Source: Simmondsia chinensis (lineage: Eukaryota; Streptophyta; Magnoliopsida; Caryophyllales; Simmondsiaceae). Taken from it: a stretch of 64,000 nt of DNA. The notes under the pieces were generated by a model. The model had not been told where the DNA came from. It made no database searches and saw only the letters and a list, made by a program, of their open reading frames with translations. Where the stretch lies: the NCBI GenBank assembly GCA_018398585.1, contig JAGTTD010000003.1, positions 9,246,637-9,310,636 of the forward strand, given 5' to 3'. Every line of letters begins with the position of its first letter. The first letter of the stretch is position 1. The translations under genes and the position numbers were made by a program. Positions 30,983-43,112 of this stretch are shown one piece after another.

Positions 30983-33460
30983 TGACAAAAAATCCTTTAG
31001 AATATGTTCATGTAGACATGTGGCGACCATCTAATGTCACCATATTGGGTGAAGCCTCATACTTCTTATCCATTATCGAGGAGTTTTCATTCAAGGTTTT
31101 GGGTATTTTTAATGAAAAATAAAGATGATTGTTTTCCAATGTTTATAAGATGGACAAAAAATTAACGTTTTGAGAACAAATAATGGATTAAAATAATTAA
31201 ATTTAGATTTTGATGAAATGGGTGCCAAAAATGGTATAAAACCTCATAACACTATTAGGGGGACTCCACAGCAAAACCGGGCAGCTGAAAAAATGAACCA
31301 AACTTTATTAGATAGAGTAAGGTGTATGTTATTTGCCTCAAGATTAGGTACAGTTTGGGAAGAAGTTGTTAAAGCTACCTATTATCTAATTAACAGTACA
31401 CCTTCAACAGGGATAAACTTTAGGACCCCAGAAGAAGAAGCATGGTTAGGCAAACCTGCTGACTATTCTATGCTATGAGTTTTTGGCTGTGCCACATATG
31501 CTCATCAGTCTGAGGGCAAACAGGGATGTAGAGCAATATAGGAGTCTTTCTAAGTTATCCTGATGATGTTAAGGGCTATAAATAAGGATAAAAGAACTCA
31601 ATAGAACAAAGGTCATAATAAGTAGGGTATTTTCAATGAGACTTAAATGCGTTACTTAACTAAAGAAGTTAGTAATGACAAAATTCCTAATAATGGGAAG
31701 TTTGACATAGAAATATATGAGTTTGAAATGGTTCCACTAGACCCTATATACCAAAATGGTCCAGAACCAAAACTAGAAATAGAAATAGAATCCAACTTAG
31801 AAAATGAACAAGTTAAACCTGTTCAAGAGCCTTTTAGGGTTTATAGGAGCACAAATGAGGATGAAAACGTTATAAATAAAAATAACCTAGACAACTACCA
31901 GTTGGCTAGGAATAGAATTAGAAGGGATGTCAGACCACCAAACAGATTAGGATATGCATATTTTATTACATATTCCTTAAACACTATATTAGAATATGTA
32001 GAATATGAGCCATTAACCTTTAAAGAGGCTATTAACAGCCAACATTCTATAAATTAGTTGAATACAATGACGGCAAAAATGGAATCCCTTAAGAAAAACT
32101 AGACTTGGACATTAGTACCTGAGCCTTTAGGTAAAAAGCTAGTTGGGTCAAAGTGGGTCTTTAAAGTTAAACAACCCAATACACCATTACAGAGGCCTAG
32201 GTATAGGGCAAGCCTTGTAGCAAAAGGGTTTATCTAAAGAGAGGGAATTGACTATAATGAAATATTCTCACTAGTTGTTAAGCATACAACAATTAGGGTC
32301 CTAATGTCCTTGACAGCAAAATATGACTTGATCTTAGACCAAATGGATGTAACCACAGCCTTTCCACATGGGGAACTAAAAGAGAAAATTTGCATGGCCC
32401 ACCCTGAGTGTTTTGTAGAACTAAGAAAAGAAAACCAAGTCAGTAGGATAAGGAAGTCCCTATATGGTTTAAAGCCATCCCCTAGAAAGTGGTATCATCC
32501 ATTTGGCCATTTTATGACCAAAAATGGCTGCACTCGTTCAATTTGTGATGTGTGTTTCTATGTGAAGAATTTTGTGAAAGACTCTATGATTCATCTGCTT
32601 ATATATGTTGATGATATGCTTCTTACCAGTAAAAGCATGACAGAGACCAAAAAGTTAAAAGAACATCTTAAAAGAAATTTTGATATGAAAGATTTTTCAA
32701 AAGCTAAGAAGATTTTGGGAATGGAAATAAGCAGAAACAAAGATTTGAAAATTGTTCATCTATCTCCACAAAACTATTTAGAAAAAGTGGTTAAATGATT
32801 CAACATGGCTGATTCAAAATCAGTCAGAGTTCCCATAGTTGTATGCTATAAATTTTCAACAAATCAAAGTCCTAAAACTGACCAAGAATAAGCTGAAATG
32901 TCAAAAATACCTGACGCTAATGCCACAAGATCTGTTTTGCAGCGATGACTTGCATAAGACCAGACCTAGCACACCCTTTTAGTGTCCTATCTAGGTTTAT
33001 GGCTAACCTAGGGAAGGAACCCTGGAATGGGGTAAAATGGTTACTTAGGTATATTAAGGGGACAATTAGTTGATGGTTAATGTTTGGTGGGAAAGAAACA
33101 AATCTTAAGTTGTTAGAGTACATAGATAGCAACATGGATAAGAGAAAGTCTACGAGCTCTTATAACCTCACCTTAAATGGCGGAGCTTCAGCGGGAGATC
33201 TAAGCTTCAATCGGTGACAACATTGTCAATGACTAAGGTTGAGTTCTTGGCATTGATAGATGCCATAAAAGAAAGGATATGGGGAAGTGGACTCTTGGCT
33301 AAACTTAGATTGGGCTTAGGGGTACCAATAATATACACAGACAGTTAATCAGCCTTATCACTTAGTAAAAACCCTGTGCACCATGGTAGAATGAACATTT
33401 GGCTGTTACGAGATATTTTTGTCGGAGAATAGAAAAAAAAAAAAATGAGACAATTGGCTT
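30983..33460 (+). pseudogene. copia integrase, reverse transcriptase and RNase H
   Basis: After the inserted element the reading resumes with NPLEYVHVDMWRPSNV (first integrase Asp region), then HNTIRGTPQQNRAAEKMNQT (31250-31305) with the catalytic Glu, YLINSTPSTGINFRTPEE, the polyprotein linker, and RT with WVFKVKQ near 32155, QMDVTTAFPHGELKEKI (32340-32390), SLYGLKPSPRKWY, and LLIYVDDMLLTSKS (32598-32640), the YVDD active site. RNase H follows: MTKVEFLALIDAIKERIWG near 33230 and KNPVHHGRMN near 33370. An open frame of 164 codons covers the RT core (32304-32798). Other parts are broken by stops such as those in the RNase H Asp segments. Confidence 0.85.
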
Positions 33461-33486
33461 GTTGAAAACTTCAACAGAAGACAATC

Positions 33487-33888
33487 TGTTAAGCTTCAAG
33501 ATCAAATTTGAAGTTAACTTAGTGGAAATATAGGATAGAAGAGAGTTTAGATGAGAAAAGATGGGAAGGAGATGAGAAATTAGAGAAAGAGTTAGATGAG
33601 AGAGGGAAATAAGATATTTTGTATTTGATTGAATGCCTCACTTACAAGCATATCTAAGCTATTTAAGCAAAACATACTAAACAACCGACTTAACAAGCAG
33701 CCGCCACAATTGACTAGAACAAGACCAACCAAGCTCTAACTGACTTCCTAACATCTGAATTTTGGCAACAAAAGACTTAAGACTCTTATCCTTAGAAATA
33801 CAATAAAACACAGCACTCAACTAAGCCTTAAGGAAGCTTATTACAATTGGACTCAAAACCAACAACACATACAAGATGAATCATAACA
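33487..33888 (-). repeat. 3' LTR of the chromovirus-like element
   Basis: Begins TGTTAAGCTTCAAG and ends GAATCATAACA, with the element-strand PPT immediately to its right. Confidence 0.9.
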
Positions 33889-33939
33889 ATTTCCTCCCCT
33901 TCAAAACATTCTTGCCTCAAGAATGAAAGGTTGGAAATT

Positions 33940-36900
33940 GACTCTTCAAGAACCTCTTGTCCTCCCAAGGAACATCACCTTCTTCCAAGTTAACCCATTG
34001 CACGAGAACTTCTTCTACTAGCCTTCCTAAAGCCTATTGCACCCTTGAATTCAAAATTACTGTAGGTACCTGTAGTAAAGCTCCACTGGACCCAACTTTT
34101 GGGGGATTAGAAGAACAAATTTTGCCTTTCTTAAGTTATTTCTTTAAGGGATAACCAAACACTAGATGCACATAAGAATTAGGAGATAATTCTAGCTTGT
34201 AGGCCACCTTTCCCAGCTTCTTAATGATTCTGTAAGGACCAAAGTAACAAGCACAAAGCTTAATGCTCTTGTGTACCGTTGCAGTTTCCTGCCTATGGGG
34301 TTGAAGCTTCAGATATACCATATCCCCTACTTCAAATGACTTGTCCACACGCTTCTTATCAGCATAATACTTCATCCTTGCTCGAGCTTGTTGGAGATTA
34401 TACTTAAGAAGCAGCGCGAGCTGCCTTTTCTGAACACTAAATCAGATACTTCTGAAACTTAGGAAGCAACCTTTTGAAAAACTAAGGCAGTGGGTGGATC
34501 ATACCCATATAGAGCCGTGAAGGGAGTAGTACCAATTGAAGAATGGAAGTGAGTATTGTACCAATACTCTGATAAAGATATCTACGCCATACTTCTGGAT
34601 GGTTGAAAACCATCCTCCTCAAATATTGCTTAATACACTGGTTTACATGCTCAATTTGTCCATTAGTTTGAGGATGGTAGGATGAGCTTAAGGCTAATGT
34701 GGTTCCTATCAGATTGAAAAATTCTCTCCAGAAGTGACTTGTGAACAACTTATCCCGATCAGAAGTAATGGATTGTGGTAACCCATGAAGTTTGTAGACA
34801 TTATCAAGGAATACTCTTGCTGCTTTTTCAGCTATAACTGGTCAAGCTAAGGCAATAAAGTGGCTGAACTTAGTAAAGCGATCCACAACTACCCAAATAA
34901 CCTCTTTAGTGACTTCGGTAAGCCTTCAATAAAGTCCATGCTTATATGTTGCAAAGCACCATCCGAAATAGGTAAAGGTTGAAGAAGACCTTGGTACCTA
35001 CTATCACCACTCTTAGTTTGTTGGCAAGTCTTGTAGGTTTGAACAAATTCCTTCACATCTTTCTTCATACATGTCCAGCTGAAGTACCCTTTAAGCCTTT
35101 GGTAAGTTCCCTCTATGCCAGAATGGCCTCCCCAAGCAGAGTCATGAGATTCACTAATGACCTGCTATCTCAAGTCTGAAGAAGAACCAATGTACACCTT
35201 ACAATTCAATCTGATAATTCCCTTGACAATAGACAATTCAGCATCAGGAGCAAGGGTGTTGGATCTGTTAATGCTAAAGGCATTGATAAATTCTTATGCA
35301 AAGTTGTCATTCTCATATGACTTGTACATTTCTTCCGTCCAAGTAAGAAGCACTAGAGATACAGCTCCATAAGAACCATATTTAGCTTCTTCCATTCTTC
35401 GAGATAAAGCATCTACTGCTAAGTTCTCATTCTCCTTCTTGTACTCAATTGCGTAATCAAGACCCAACATCTTCATCAAACCTTTCTTCTGAATCTTGGT
35501 AACAATCTTTTATTCTAACAGATACTTCAAACTTTGATGATCTGTCCTGACAATAAATCAATAGGCTTCCGAATAATGTCTCCACTTACCCACTGCTAGA
35601 AGAATTGCAAGATATTCCTTTTCATATGTGGATAACTTCTTATGCTTAAGACTTAAAGCTTGGTTGAGGTAGGCTATCGCTCTTCCCTTCTGAGATAACA
35701 CAGCCCCAATATCACTTCCACAAGCATCAGTTTCTAACACAAATTCTTCCTTAAAGTCAGTCCTTACAAGGACTGGAGTTGCTCACATGGCTATCTTCAA
35801 GGCTTCAAGCATCTTGAGCCTTATCAGACCATTTGAAGGCATCTTTCTTTAAGAGATCAGTAAGTGGCTTAGCAATTGCTTCATAACTCCTAAAAAACCT
35901 CTTAACTGCTTGAGTGTAACTAGAGTTGGTCACTCTTTCATATCTTGAACTTTCGAAGGGTCTGTTGAAACTCCTCCAAGAGAAATCACGTGTCCTAAGT
36001 ACTCGATTTGTGGTTGAGCAAAAGAGCACTTAGTCATTTTTGGCATAAAGCTTGTGATTGCGCATCATCAAGAACACTTCTCTCAGGTGTCCCAAATGCT
36101 CCTCTAAGGTAGGGCCGTAAATCAAGATGTCATTCAAGAACACAAACACAAATCTCCTTAAGAACTACTTGAAGACATCATTCATCACTGCCTAAAAAGT
36201 AGTTGGAACATTTGTTAATCCAAAAAGCATAACAACGAACCCAGAGTGCCTATGATGAGTTTTGAAGGCATTCTTATAAATGTCTTGCTCCTTCACCCTG
36301 ATCTGATGATAGCCTTGCCTCAAGTCCATCTTGGAGAAGAAATGTGCATAATGAAGCTCATCTAAAAGATCATCAATAACGGGTATAGGAAATTTGTCCT
36401 TGACTGCAAGCGAGTTAAGCTCTATGAAGTCAATGCACATCCTAGCCATGCCATCCTTCTTCTTAACCAAGATAACAGGAGAAGCAAAAGGACTGTGGCT
36501 TTATCGAATGAAGCAAGTCTTGAGTAATCTTCACCCTGCCTTTCTATCGCAGTTTTCTGTGAATGTGGAGATTTGTAAGGCCTGAGCTTCACAGGTTCTA
36601 AATTTGGTTTAAGAGGGATCGCATGATCCAAGTTCCTCTTTGGAGGCAATGAATCTAGTTGCTCAAACAGATCTTTAAACTCCCTAATCAAAGCTTGCAC
36701 TTTAGGAAGAGATTGCTCTTCTAACTTAGTATGCGAGATTGCAAACAACTGTCCAACCCATTGATAAGCCTTTTTCTTGATTAATCCACCCAAATTCTTG
36801 CCACTTAACAGTTGAAGTTGAGCTTGATCAGCCATGCCCTGTAATTTCATAGTAGATCCTTGCCTCTCAAAGGACACAGTCAGTTAGGCAAAATCAAAGA
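33940..36900 (-). pseudogene. gypsy reverse transcriptase, RNase H, integrase and chromodomain-like tail
   Basis: Minus-strand pieces in order from the right: RT N-part LREFKDLFEQLDSLPPKR-like sequence (36700-36640); [20 protein letters not shown] (36465-36400); [20 protein letters not shown] (36340-36280); active-site region FVFVFLNDILIYG (36155-36115), where the usual FxDD is FLND; RNase H LETDACGSDIGAVLSQKGRA (35740-35680) and LSTYEKEYLAI; DALSRRMEE (35430-35400); integrase with SSYHPQTNGQIEHVNQCIKQ (34690-34630) carrying the catalytic Glu of DD-E; then ADKKRVDKSFEVGDMVYLKL (34365-34305) and a tail VEEVLVQWVNLEEGDVPWED near 34020-33960, similar to a chromodomain. Several frameshifts and stops lie between the pieces. 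Confidence 0.85.
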
Positions 36901-37027
36901 CAACATGACTGAAATATCTCATCCAATCCTCCCCAAAAACCATGCCACAACCTCCCAATGGCAAGATCCTGAAATCATAAACAAACTTGTGATTCTGCAT
37001 GGACCAACTGAATCCTTGACATTTAGT

Positions 37028-37243
37028 CTAAGTAAGGATGGAATTCCCATCTGCCACCATTACTGCTAAAGGATGAGTCTTGATCATTTCATGTCCAACT
37101 TTTCTAACCACATTTGGATCAATAAAGCTGTGAGTACTACCACTATCTATCAAAATCACAATGGATTTTTTGCCTGCTTGCCCTTTGATTCTTATGGTGT
37201 TATGAGCTCCATTTACAGTCAGTACCTTCATAGAAATCTTCAC
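37028..37243 (-). pseudogene. gypsy aspartic protease
   Basis: The 71-residue frame holds IVILIDSGSTHSFIDPNVVR, the D-S-G-S/T active site of plant gypsy retropepsins, followed by MVADGNSILT. It lies between the CCHC gag end and the RT. Downstream the frame closes and the flap region appears in another frame. Confidence 0.8.
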
Positions 37244-37273
37244 TTCATCATTTAGAGGCTCATTGAGTGAGTC

Positions 37274-38514
37274 TTATTTAGAACTATCAACTTCAGCCTC
37301 TGTTTCCTCATCTTCAGATTCATCATCTGCAACAGCTCCCCTTGCCGACATAAGGAACTTAGGATTGCATTTGTGTCCAAAGTAATACGGCTGATTACAA
37401 TTGAAACACAATTTTTGGACCTTCTTCTCATCAGAATGAACAGACCTTGACCTCACTGATCCCTATTGTTGGTGATGTAAACTACTGCCACTGTTCCTTG
37501 GTCCCTCATTGGATGCAAGAACCATAGCCTCAAACAATTTAGACTTAGCATAGGCTTCGATAAAGTCCTTAGACCAATTACCTTGACAAGGGTCTTAATC
37601 TTTGGCTTTAAGCCACTAATGAGGCTGGAAACATAATATGATTCCATGGCCTAAGGACAAGTAGATATCATACTAGCCCTTAAGTTCTCGCATCTTGTCA
37701 TATACTCTCTCACAGAAGTAACTTGCACTACCTTGTTGAAGTTGTCAACTATGTCATTGGAGTGCTCATCTCCATAACGCTCACAAAGTTCTTCCACAAA
37801 TTCAGCCCAAGACAAGGAAGGATTACTTTTAAAAAGACTATAAAACCATACCTCGTGATCTCCATGGAGATCAATAGTAGCTAGTTCAACTTCGTTAATG
37901 TGATAGAAATAAAAGTACCAATCACATCTTCTAATCCATGACTATGGCTGTTTACCATCAAAAGGTTCTATTTGAATCCTTGGCTGTCTAAAACCGCCAC
38001 TTCTGTTACTGGCTGAAGCATCATTTGTTCTAGAATTCAAAATTTGCATCTGCTCTGGTGGACGATCAGATTGTCCAAGAGTCACACTTGCAGCTTGAGA
38101 TTGCACTGGATCAGGAGGTTGACCCTATTGTCTAGTTGCAACACTAGCTGCTTGGGGTTGCACTTGATCCTGTTGTCCAGCTACCTCACTAGCTGCTTGA
38201 GGTTGAGCCTGTTATCTCGCAGCTAAAAAAATTCCAACACCTGAAGATGCATTTAGTCTATTGATCTGATTCCGCAGTTCTACAAACTTCTCCTCAAACT
38301 GCTACGATTGCTGACTCAATCGGTCAGCATTCTTTTGTTCCTGCTCTAACTATAATTTTTACATTCGAGTGAACATTTCCTCCATTCAATTGCTCAATTG
38401 ATCAGCTGTAACGAACTCAGCTCCTGCTGCAGCACTGGCACCAGTAACCGAAGCATAAGTTGGATTCGTAGTAGCATTTGCATTTCCTGATCGAGTTGTA
38501 ACACAACCAGCCAT
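37274..38514 (-). pseudogene. gypsy gag with CCHC zinc knuckle
   Basis: The gag start is probably ATG at 38514 (MAGCVTTRSGNANATTNPTY). A glutamine- and alanine-rich region follows (38230-38050), then RIQIEPFDGKQ and EVWFYSLFKSNPSLSWAEFV (37860-37800), ELCERYGDE and REYMTRCENLRASM, the retrotransposon gag core. The nucleocapsid knuckle CFNCNQPYYFGHKC (37410-37370) is intact. Stops and frameshifts occur in the N-terminal half. Confidence 0.75.
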
Positions 38515-38594
38515 TGATTCTTTCTTCTTGTGCTTTGCCAGCTCCAATCAACCAAAATTTGCTCGATCGATAGCTACTAGGCTCTGATACCAAT

Positions 38595-39001
38595 TGTTAA
38601 GCTTCAAGATCAAACTTGAACTTAACCTAGTGGAAGTATAGGATATAAGAGAGTTTAGATGAGAAAAGAAGGGAAGGAGATGAGAAGTTAGAAAGAGAAT
38701 TAGATGAGAGAGGGAAACAAGATATTTTGTATTTGATTGAATGCCTTACTTACAAGGAGATCTAAGCTATTTAAGCAAAACAAACTAAACAACCGACTTA
38801 AGCAAGCAGCCACCATAAGTGACTAGAACAAGACCAACCAAGCTCTGACTGACTTCCTAACTAACATCTAAATTTTGGCGCTAGAAGACTTAAGACTCTT
38901 ATGCTTAGAAATACTATAAAACGCAGCACTCAACTAAGCATTAAGGAAGCTTATTACAATTGAACTCAAAACGAACAACACATACAAGATCAATCATAAC
39001 A
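38595..39001 (-). repeat. 5' LTR of the chromovirus-like element
   Basis: Same ends as 33487-33888. The plus-strand GCTCTGATACCAA just left of it is the element's PBS. Confidence 0.9.
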
Positions 39002-39168
39002 CAATCCTACAGATATGGGGACTAAGGCTGTGCCTCTAATTAAGCTAGTGGAATGCATGAACTTAGTTAAGAGTTTTTGGGATCCTGGTGGACACTAGAA
39101 TCAAGTTCTATCTCCTTTATTACTAGAGTAAGCCCAGTAGTCAGTTTATATAGTAACTAGGCGGAGGT

Positions 39169-40019
39169 TGATATTTGGTTCCTATATATATTAACTATGA
39201 AATTAAAGACCAAAACAAGGAACCTAGGTTGTATGGAACAAAATGCATTGTTTAGCTTATGTAATATGGCAATGACAGTAGTCATAATTAAATAGAAGTC
39301 GAGGGTTCATTCTGTTCCATAAATGGGTTACGGTCTTTTGCTCTTTTGCTCATGTCCTTGCCTTCTCATTCTGGAAATCACACTACCATGTCTCCTTCTA
39401 CCGCCCGAAGCTTCCTCTGGAAGCTTTCCAGAGACACTTCTCGTTATTTGAATAAACGGTCAAGATCGTACCACGCGTCTTCATCCCCTATGCCCATTTT
39501 ATGTTTCTTTGGACAAACCTAAACCATTGATCTACATCTTATGAATGACCTTGATCTTGCACTGTTCCACTTCTAATTTTTCTCTCCTCTTTCAAAAGAT
39601 TTTGAGTGTTTGTGAGGGTTGCTTGGGTCGGTTCCCATTCTCAGCCGAATCCTTGATGGCTTGGCCTTGCCTGGTGGTGATCAGGGTCTTCTTGATAGCA
39701 TCCATGGTGGTTCCCTTGCTGGAGTCTAATATAATATTTCTGATCTTTCTTTAGGTTTTGTTCTTAGAAGCTTTGAAAAGAAAGAGCATTGAGCCTAGGG
39801 TTCATGTGGTCTATAATTTGTAATTAATTTCAGTTTTTAATAATATAAGTAGGTTTCTCTAGTGGTAGAGGAGTTATGGATGAAGGCCATTTAGGGTTGA
39901 ACCACAGAAAACTAGTGTTCATCGCTGTTATTCTTTGATTTATTCTACTATCGTCGTTTGTATTCTCAGATCAAATCTAAGGCTATAGTCACTATCAAGA
40001 ACCAATCTAAGACCTAACA
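39169..40019 (+). repeat. 3' LTR of the copia element
   Basis: It starts TGATATTTGGTTCC after the purine tract AACTAGGCGGAGGT and ends AGACCTAACA. It is similar throughout to 24328-25150 with several small indels, including about 40 bp near the end that the left LTR lacks. Confidence 0.8.
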
Positions 40020-41770
40020 TATTAAAATGTTAGTATACATAGATTATAAATGATTAGATCTCATGGTCAGGGTTGGACACGTGCTCCCAGTCAGTGGTGA
40101 TAGACATTCTATATATATATATATATTGATGCGTGCTTGGGTAATAAACTATGGCTAGTACTGTAGTGGTTGCAAGCATGCTATACACTTGTTTTTTTCC
40201 TTCATATCACAGATTCGACTCCCCAAGTCCCACTTTTCGTTGATTTTTTGTTAAGTTTTTTCTTTGGTCCTCTATCCTCTATAAAAAAAAGCCTTAATTT
40301 TGCATTGAATAAGGTTTTTCTTGATCAAATATATTGAAAATTTTTATTGACTTAAGGAAATAACAATGATTTAATACTTTTTTACATTCTAGTATCTTTA
40401 CCTTTTTATTAATATTTTGTTATAAGTTTATTTTAAAATTTATATTTTTAGTTTTAATTTATTACTTTTTTAATAATTTTTTGACTTTTATAATAATTAT
40501 GGACCCTATATGATTAAAAATCAAGCACTATCATGACTTCTAATTGACAAATCAATTAATTTCTTAGTTATGATTACTCATAAAATTTCTAGCAAAATTA
40601 TAAATATTTTGTTATATTAATTTTTAGTCCCACTTGTGTTATTTTTGTAGTTGATTAATTTTTAATTTTTATATTCTCTGATTTTGATTAGTTTTGTAAA
40701 TACGTGCAATTTAGTAACTGATTATAATTTATTTATTACGTTTACAACATAATTTGTAAATTCTTAGTTGCGTCCATTAATTGAATTTTCTAAATTCATC
40801 ATTATCGATTACTATACTAAATTGTTGACGCTCACACACACACACACATATCTTCACTTGAATTGTGCCCCCAGTGTTTACAAATTCTGGATTCGCCACT
40901 GCCCATGGTCACTAAATAATGAGTTTTCAGAAAAAATTTATTAGTTGCGTATTTTTTTTTTTTATAATTAAAAAATGTTATATATGAATAATAATTAATT
41001 CAATATCATTTTGATAATTTAATAATAATATATCTTACTGTTGAATGTATCTAATTAATTCACGAATCCTGCATGACAGAAAAGGGAAGCACGCTGCTTT
41101 GAGCCTCACAGCTCAACTTTCATTTTGATACGCCAAAAAGGTGTAAAGGAATTCACATTTCCCATCTATCTCTGTGTATAATTTATTTTCTTTAGACAAC
41201 AATACATTTAAGTAGCATATTATCTGATTTTAAAAACTGATAATTATGTCAAATAATTGATTGTAAATATTCAGTTTTAAGTTTAAATGTGTATCATAAT
41301 AAAAGTCAGATAAGTGAAATACCTAACTTTAAATATGGTTCGTGTCAGATCTAAATGAAGGAAAACGAAAAAAAACCCAAACAAATGAGGTTGACGATGA
41401 TCTGAAAATGTGATCAATGAGTATTGAATATCAGAAAAGTGTTCAAATAAATGACGCAGGAAATGGAGCCAATGAAATCAAACTAGTTCAACACTCTCAA
41501 ATTTGTTATTGTTATATTTTTTTCGCATATCCTCATGTGCCTAGATGTACCAAATAATGAAGAAAGACGTTGAAAGTCCAAGTGATATAAGAAGGTAATC
41601 TCTCACGCATTTTTTTAGTAGGGAGGACAAAAGCAACTCTAATTAGAGAGGAGATGACTCTATTCGATATGTACTACTATATTGAAATGCCAAATTCTCT
41701 GGCAGGCAAATTTACAAATCAATTTGTCTTCCTTAAGTAGTGATTGAAAGTGACATGAACACATAATTTG
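40020..41770. other. AT-rich intergenic sequence with microsatellites
   Basis: No gene is seen. An (AT)n run lies at about 40112-40126 and a (CA)n run at about 40827-40848. A tRNA-like stretch at 40150-40230 (GGCTAGTACTGTAGTGGTT ... AGATTCGACTCCCC) has A- and B-box-like spacing and may be a SINE head, but no tail or second copy was found to confirm it. Confidence 0.45.
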
Positions 41771-41775
41771 ACTAA

Positions 41776-42325
41776 AGGTATGCTTGGTGATATAAACAAT
41801 TTGGAACAAAAGTAATTTTGCATTGGTGGGTAATAGAAAAATACACCAACTTATATGTAATAGGAGCTACTCCACCCTTTACAAATTAGTTTTGGGATAA
41901 AAGCTCCTTTGGTATGTAAGAATAGTATCAAAGCTATTCATCCTCAAATTGATTCCAAGGAGCTCAGTTTGGTACAGGACAAACCTTGCTCCGGATTCTT
42001 GCTTGGTCTGGAGTGGAGCTAGTTGTGCTTGATGGTTATGCTGGACAAGCCACACATAACGGGCCTAAGTTTTAGAGAGGAATACCTAAAGTAAAGTGAA
42101 GCCATCTTCAAGAGAAAAAGGCTACCTACTCAGAGTAGAGCTATCTAGAAGTAAGCCGTCAAGGACGATAGTTGAAGAGTGGCGCTTTAATACAGACGAC
42201 TTAGAACAAAAGTAATCCCGCAATGGTGGGCAATAGTAAAATAGACCAACTTATATGCTATAGAAGCTACTCCCCCTTGCCAATTGTTTTGGGATAGAAC
42301 CTCCTTTGTTATGTAACATTTGGTT
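41776..42325 (+). mobile_element. TRIM-like element: short direct terminal repeats with PBS-like site
   Basis: Two direct repeats of about 130-145 bp (41776-41921 and about 42195-42325) share GGAACAAAAGTAAT-type sequence, CCAACTTATATG, GAGCTACTC and TTTTGGGATA-A, and end ATGTAA(G/C)A. Just after the left repeat comes ATAGTATCAAAGCT, close to the tRNA-Met complement TGGTATCAAAGC. The 270-bp interior has no coding frame. Size and layout fit a terminal-repeat retrotransposon in miniature. Exact ends and target duplication were not resolved. Confidence 0.5.
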
Positions 42326-42329
42326 CATC

Positions 42330-43107
42330 TTATTTGAGTTTATTAGTTTCAATAAAGTCTGTTAATTTAAGATCTATATTTTTTTACTGTGAATTATTTG
42401 ATTATGCACTGCAGAAAGATTTTTTTACATAATAAAGTATTTGATTACAAATTTAAAAAAGAACTTATTTATTATAATTATAAAAAATAAGTTAAAATAT
42501 AAATTAATTAACAATAATATGTAGAATAATATCAAGATAATGGCCATTTATAGTAGTAAAGATTTTTTTTGTCAAAAGGCAAGCAACTCGTTCTCATTAA
42601 TAGTAAAAATTTAATACTAATATAATTTTTTATAATAAATTTTTAAAATAAATTTTTTTTATAGTTTTACATCTTTTACCTTGGAAAAAAGGTTATCACC
42701 GTCAGCACAAGTTGGATCCTTCTTCTCTCCCATCCACCCCGACTCCCATTCCCCTACACTTACTCTGCATTAATTCTTTTGTCATTTCATATCTACGCGT
42801 TTTCTATTTTTTAAACAATTATTATTTTTGTTGACTTAATGCCTCTTTAGTCATACCCTTTTTTAAATTTTGAAAAGTACTCTATGTATACTGCTTAATT
42901 ATTTAATTCAAATATTGTACGGTGAAAAACCAATATACAATAAGATAATAGAATCGACAAAAAAAATAATTTAAATTATACATTAATTTCTTAAGATTTT
43001 TTGCCCTAAGTTTTGGTCTCTACAAACCTTGTAAATAACATTTTAATTTAAAATATTACTCGTATTTAATAAATTAGTTCAAATAATGATATAAAAAGTA
43101 TAAAATA
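42330..43107. other. AT-rich intergenic sequence, nothing recognised
   Basis: No coding, RNA or repeat signals beyond A/T-rich low complexity. Confidence 0.5.
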
Positions 43108-43112
43108 GGCAT

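Larger units (their letters stand above)
33487..39001 (-). mobile_element. Ty3/gypsy chromovirus-like retrotransposon, complete but decayed, 5515 bp
   Basis: LTRs of about 400 bp (33487-33888 and 38595-39001) both read TGTTAAGCTTCAAGATCAAA to CATAACA on the plus strand. Target duplication CAATC flanks them (33482-33486 and 39002-39006). On the element strand the PBS TTGGTATCAGAGC (plus GCTCTGATACCAA, 38581-38593) and a PPT (GAAGGGGAGGAAAT, plus 33889-33902) are in place. Gag, CCHC knuckle, protease, RT, RNase H, integrase and a chromodomain-like tail follow in the order of Ty3/gypsy. Frameshifts and stops inactivate all of them. Short LTRs with this PBS suggest the Reina group; this is an inference. 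Confidence 0.9.
24328..40019 (+). mobile_element. Ty1/copia retrotransposon with both LTRs, split by two nested insertions
   Basis: Two similar LTRs (about 24328-25150 and 39169-40019) end in CTAAGACCTAACA. The left one is followed by the PBS TGGTATCAGAGC (25153-25164) and the right one preceded by a purine tract AACTAGGCGGAGGT. In between lie copia gag, protease, pre-integrase, integrase, RT and RNase H in canonical order, interrupted at 26651-30977 and 33487-39001 by elements that have exact target duplications. Without them the element is about 5.8 kb, normal for copia. Many stops show it is inactive. A clear 5-bp target duplication for the host itself was not resolved (TATTA follows the right LTR). 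Confidence 0.85.

Noticed and set aside
40150..40230. tRNA gene or SINE head
   Set aside because: Box-like spacing only; no cloverleaf, no tail and no second copy in the window.
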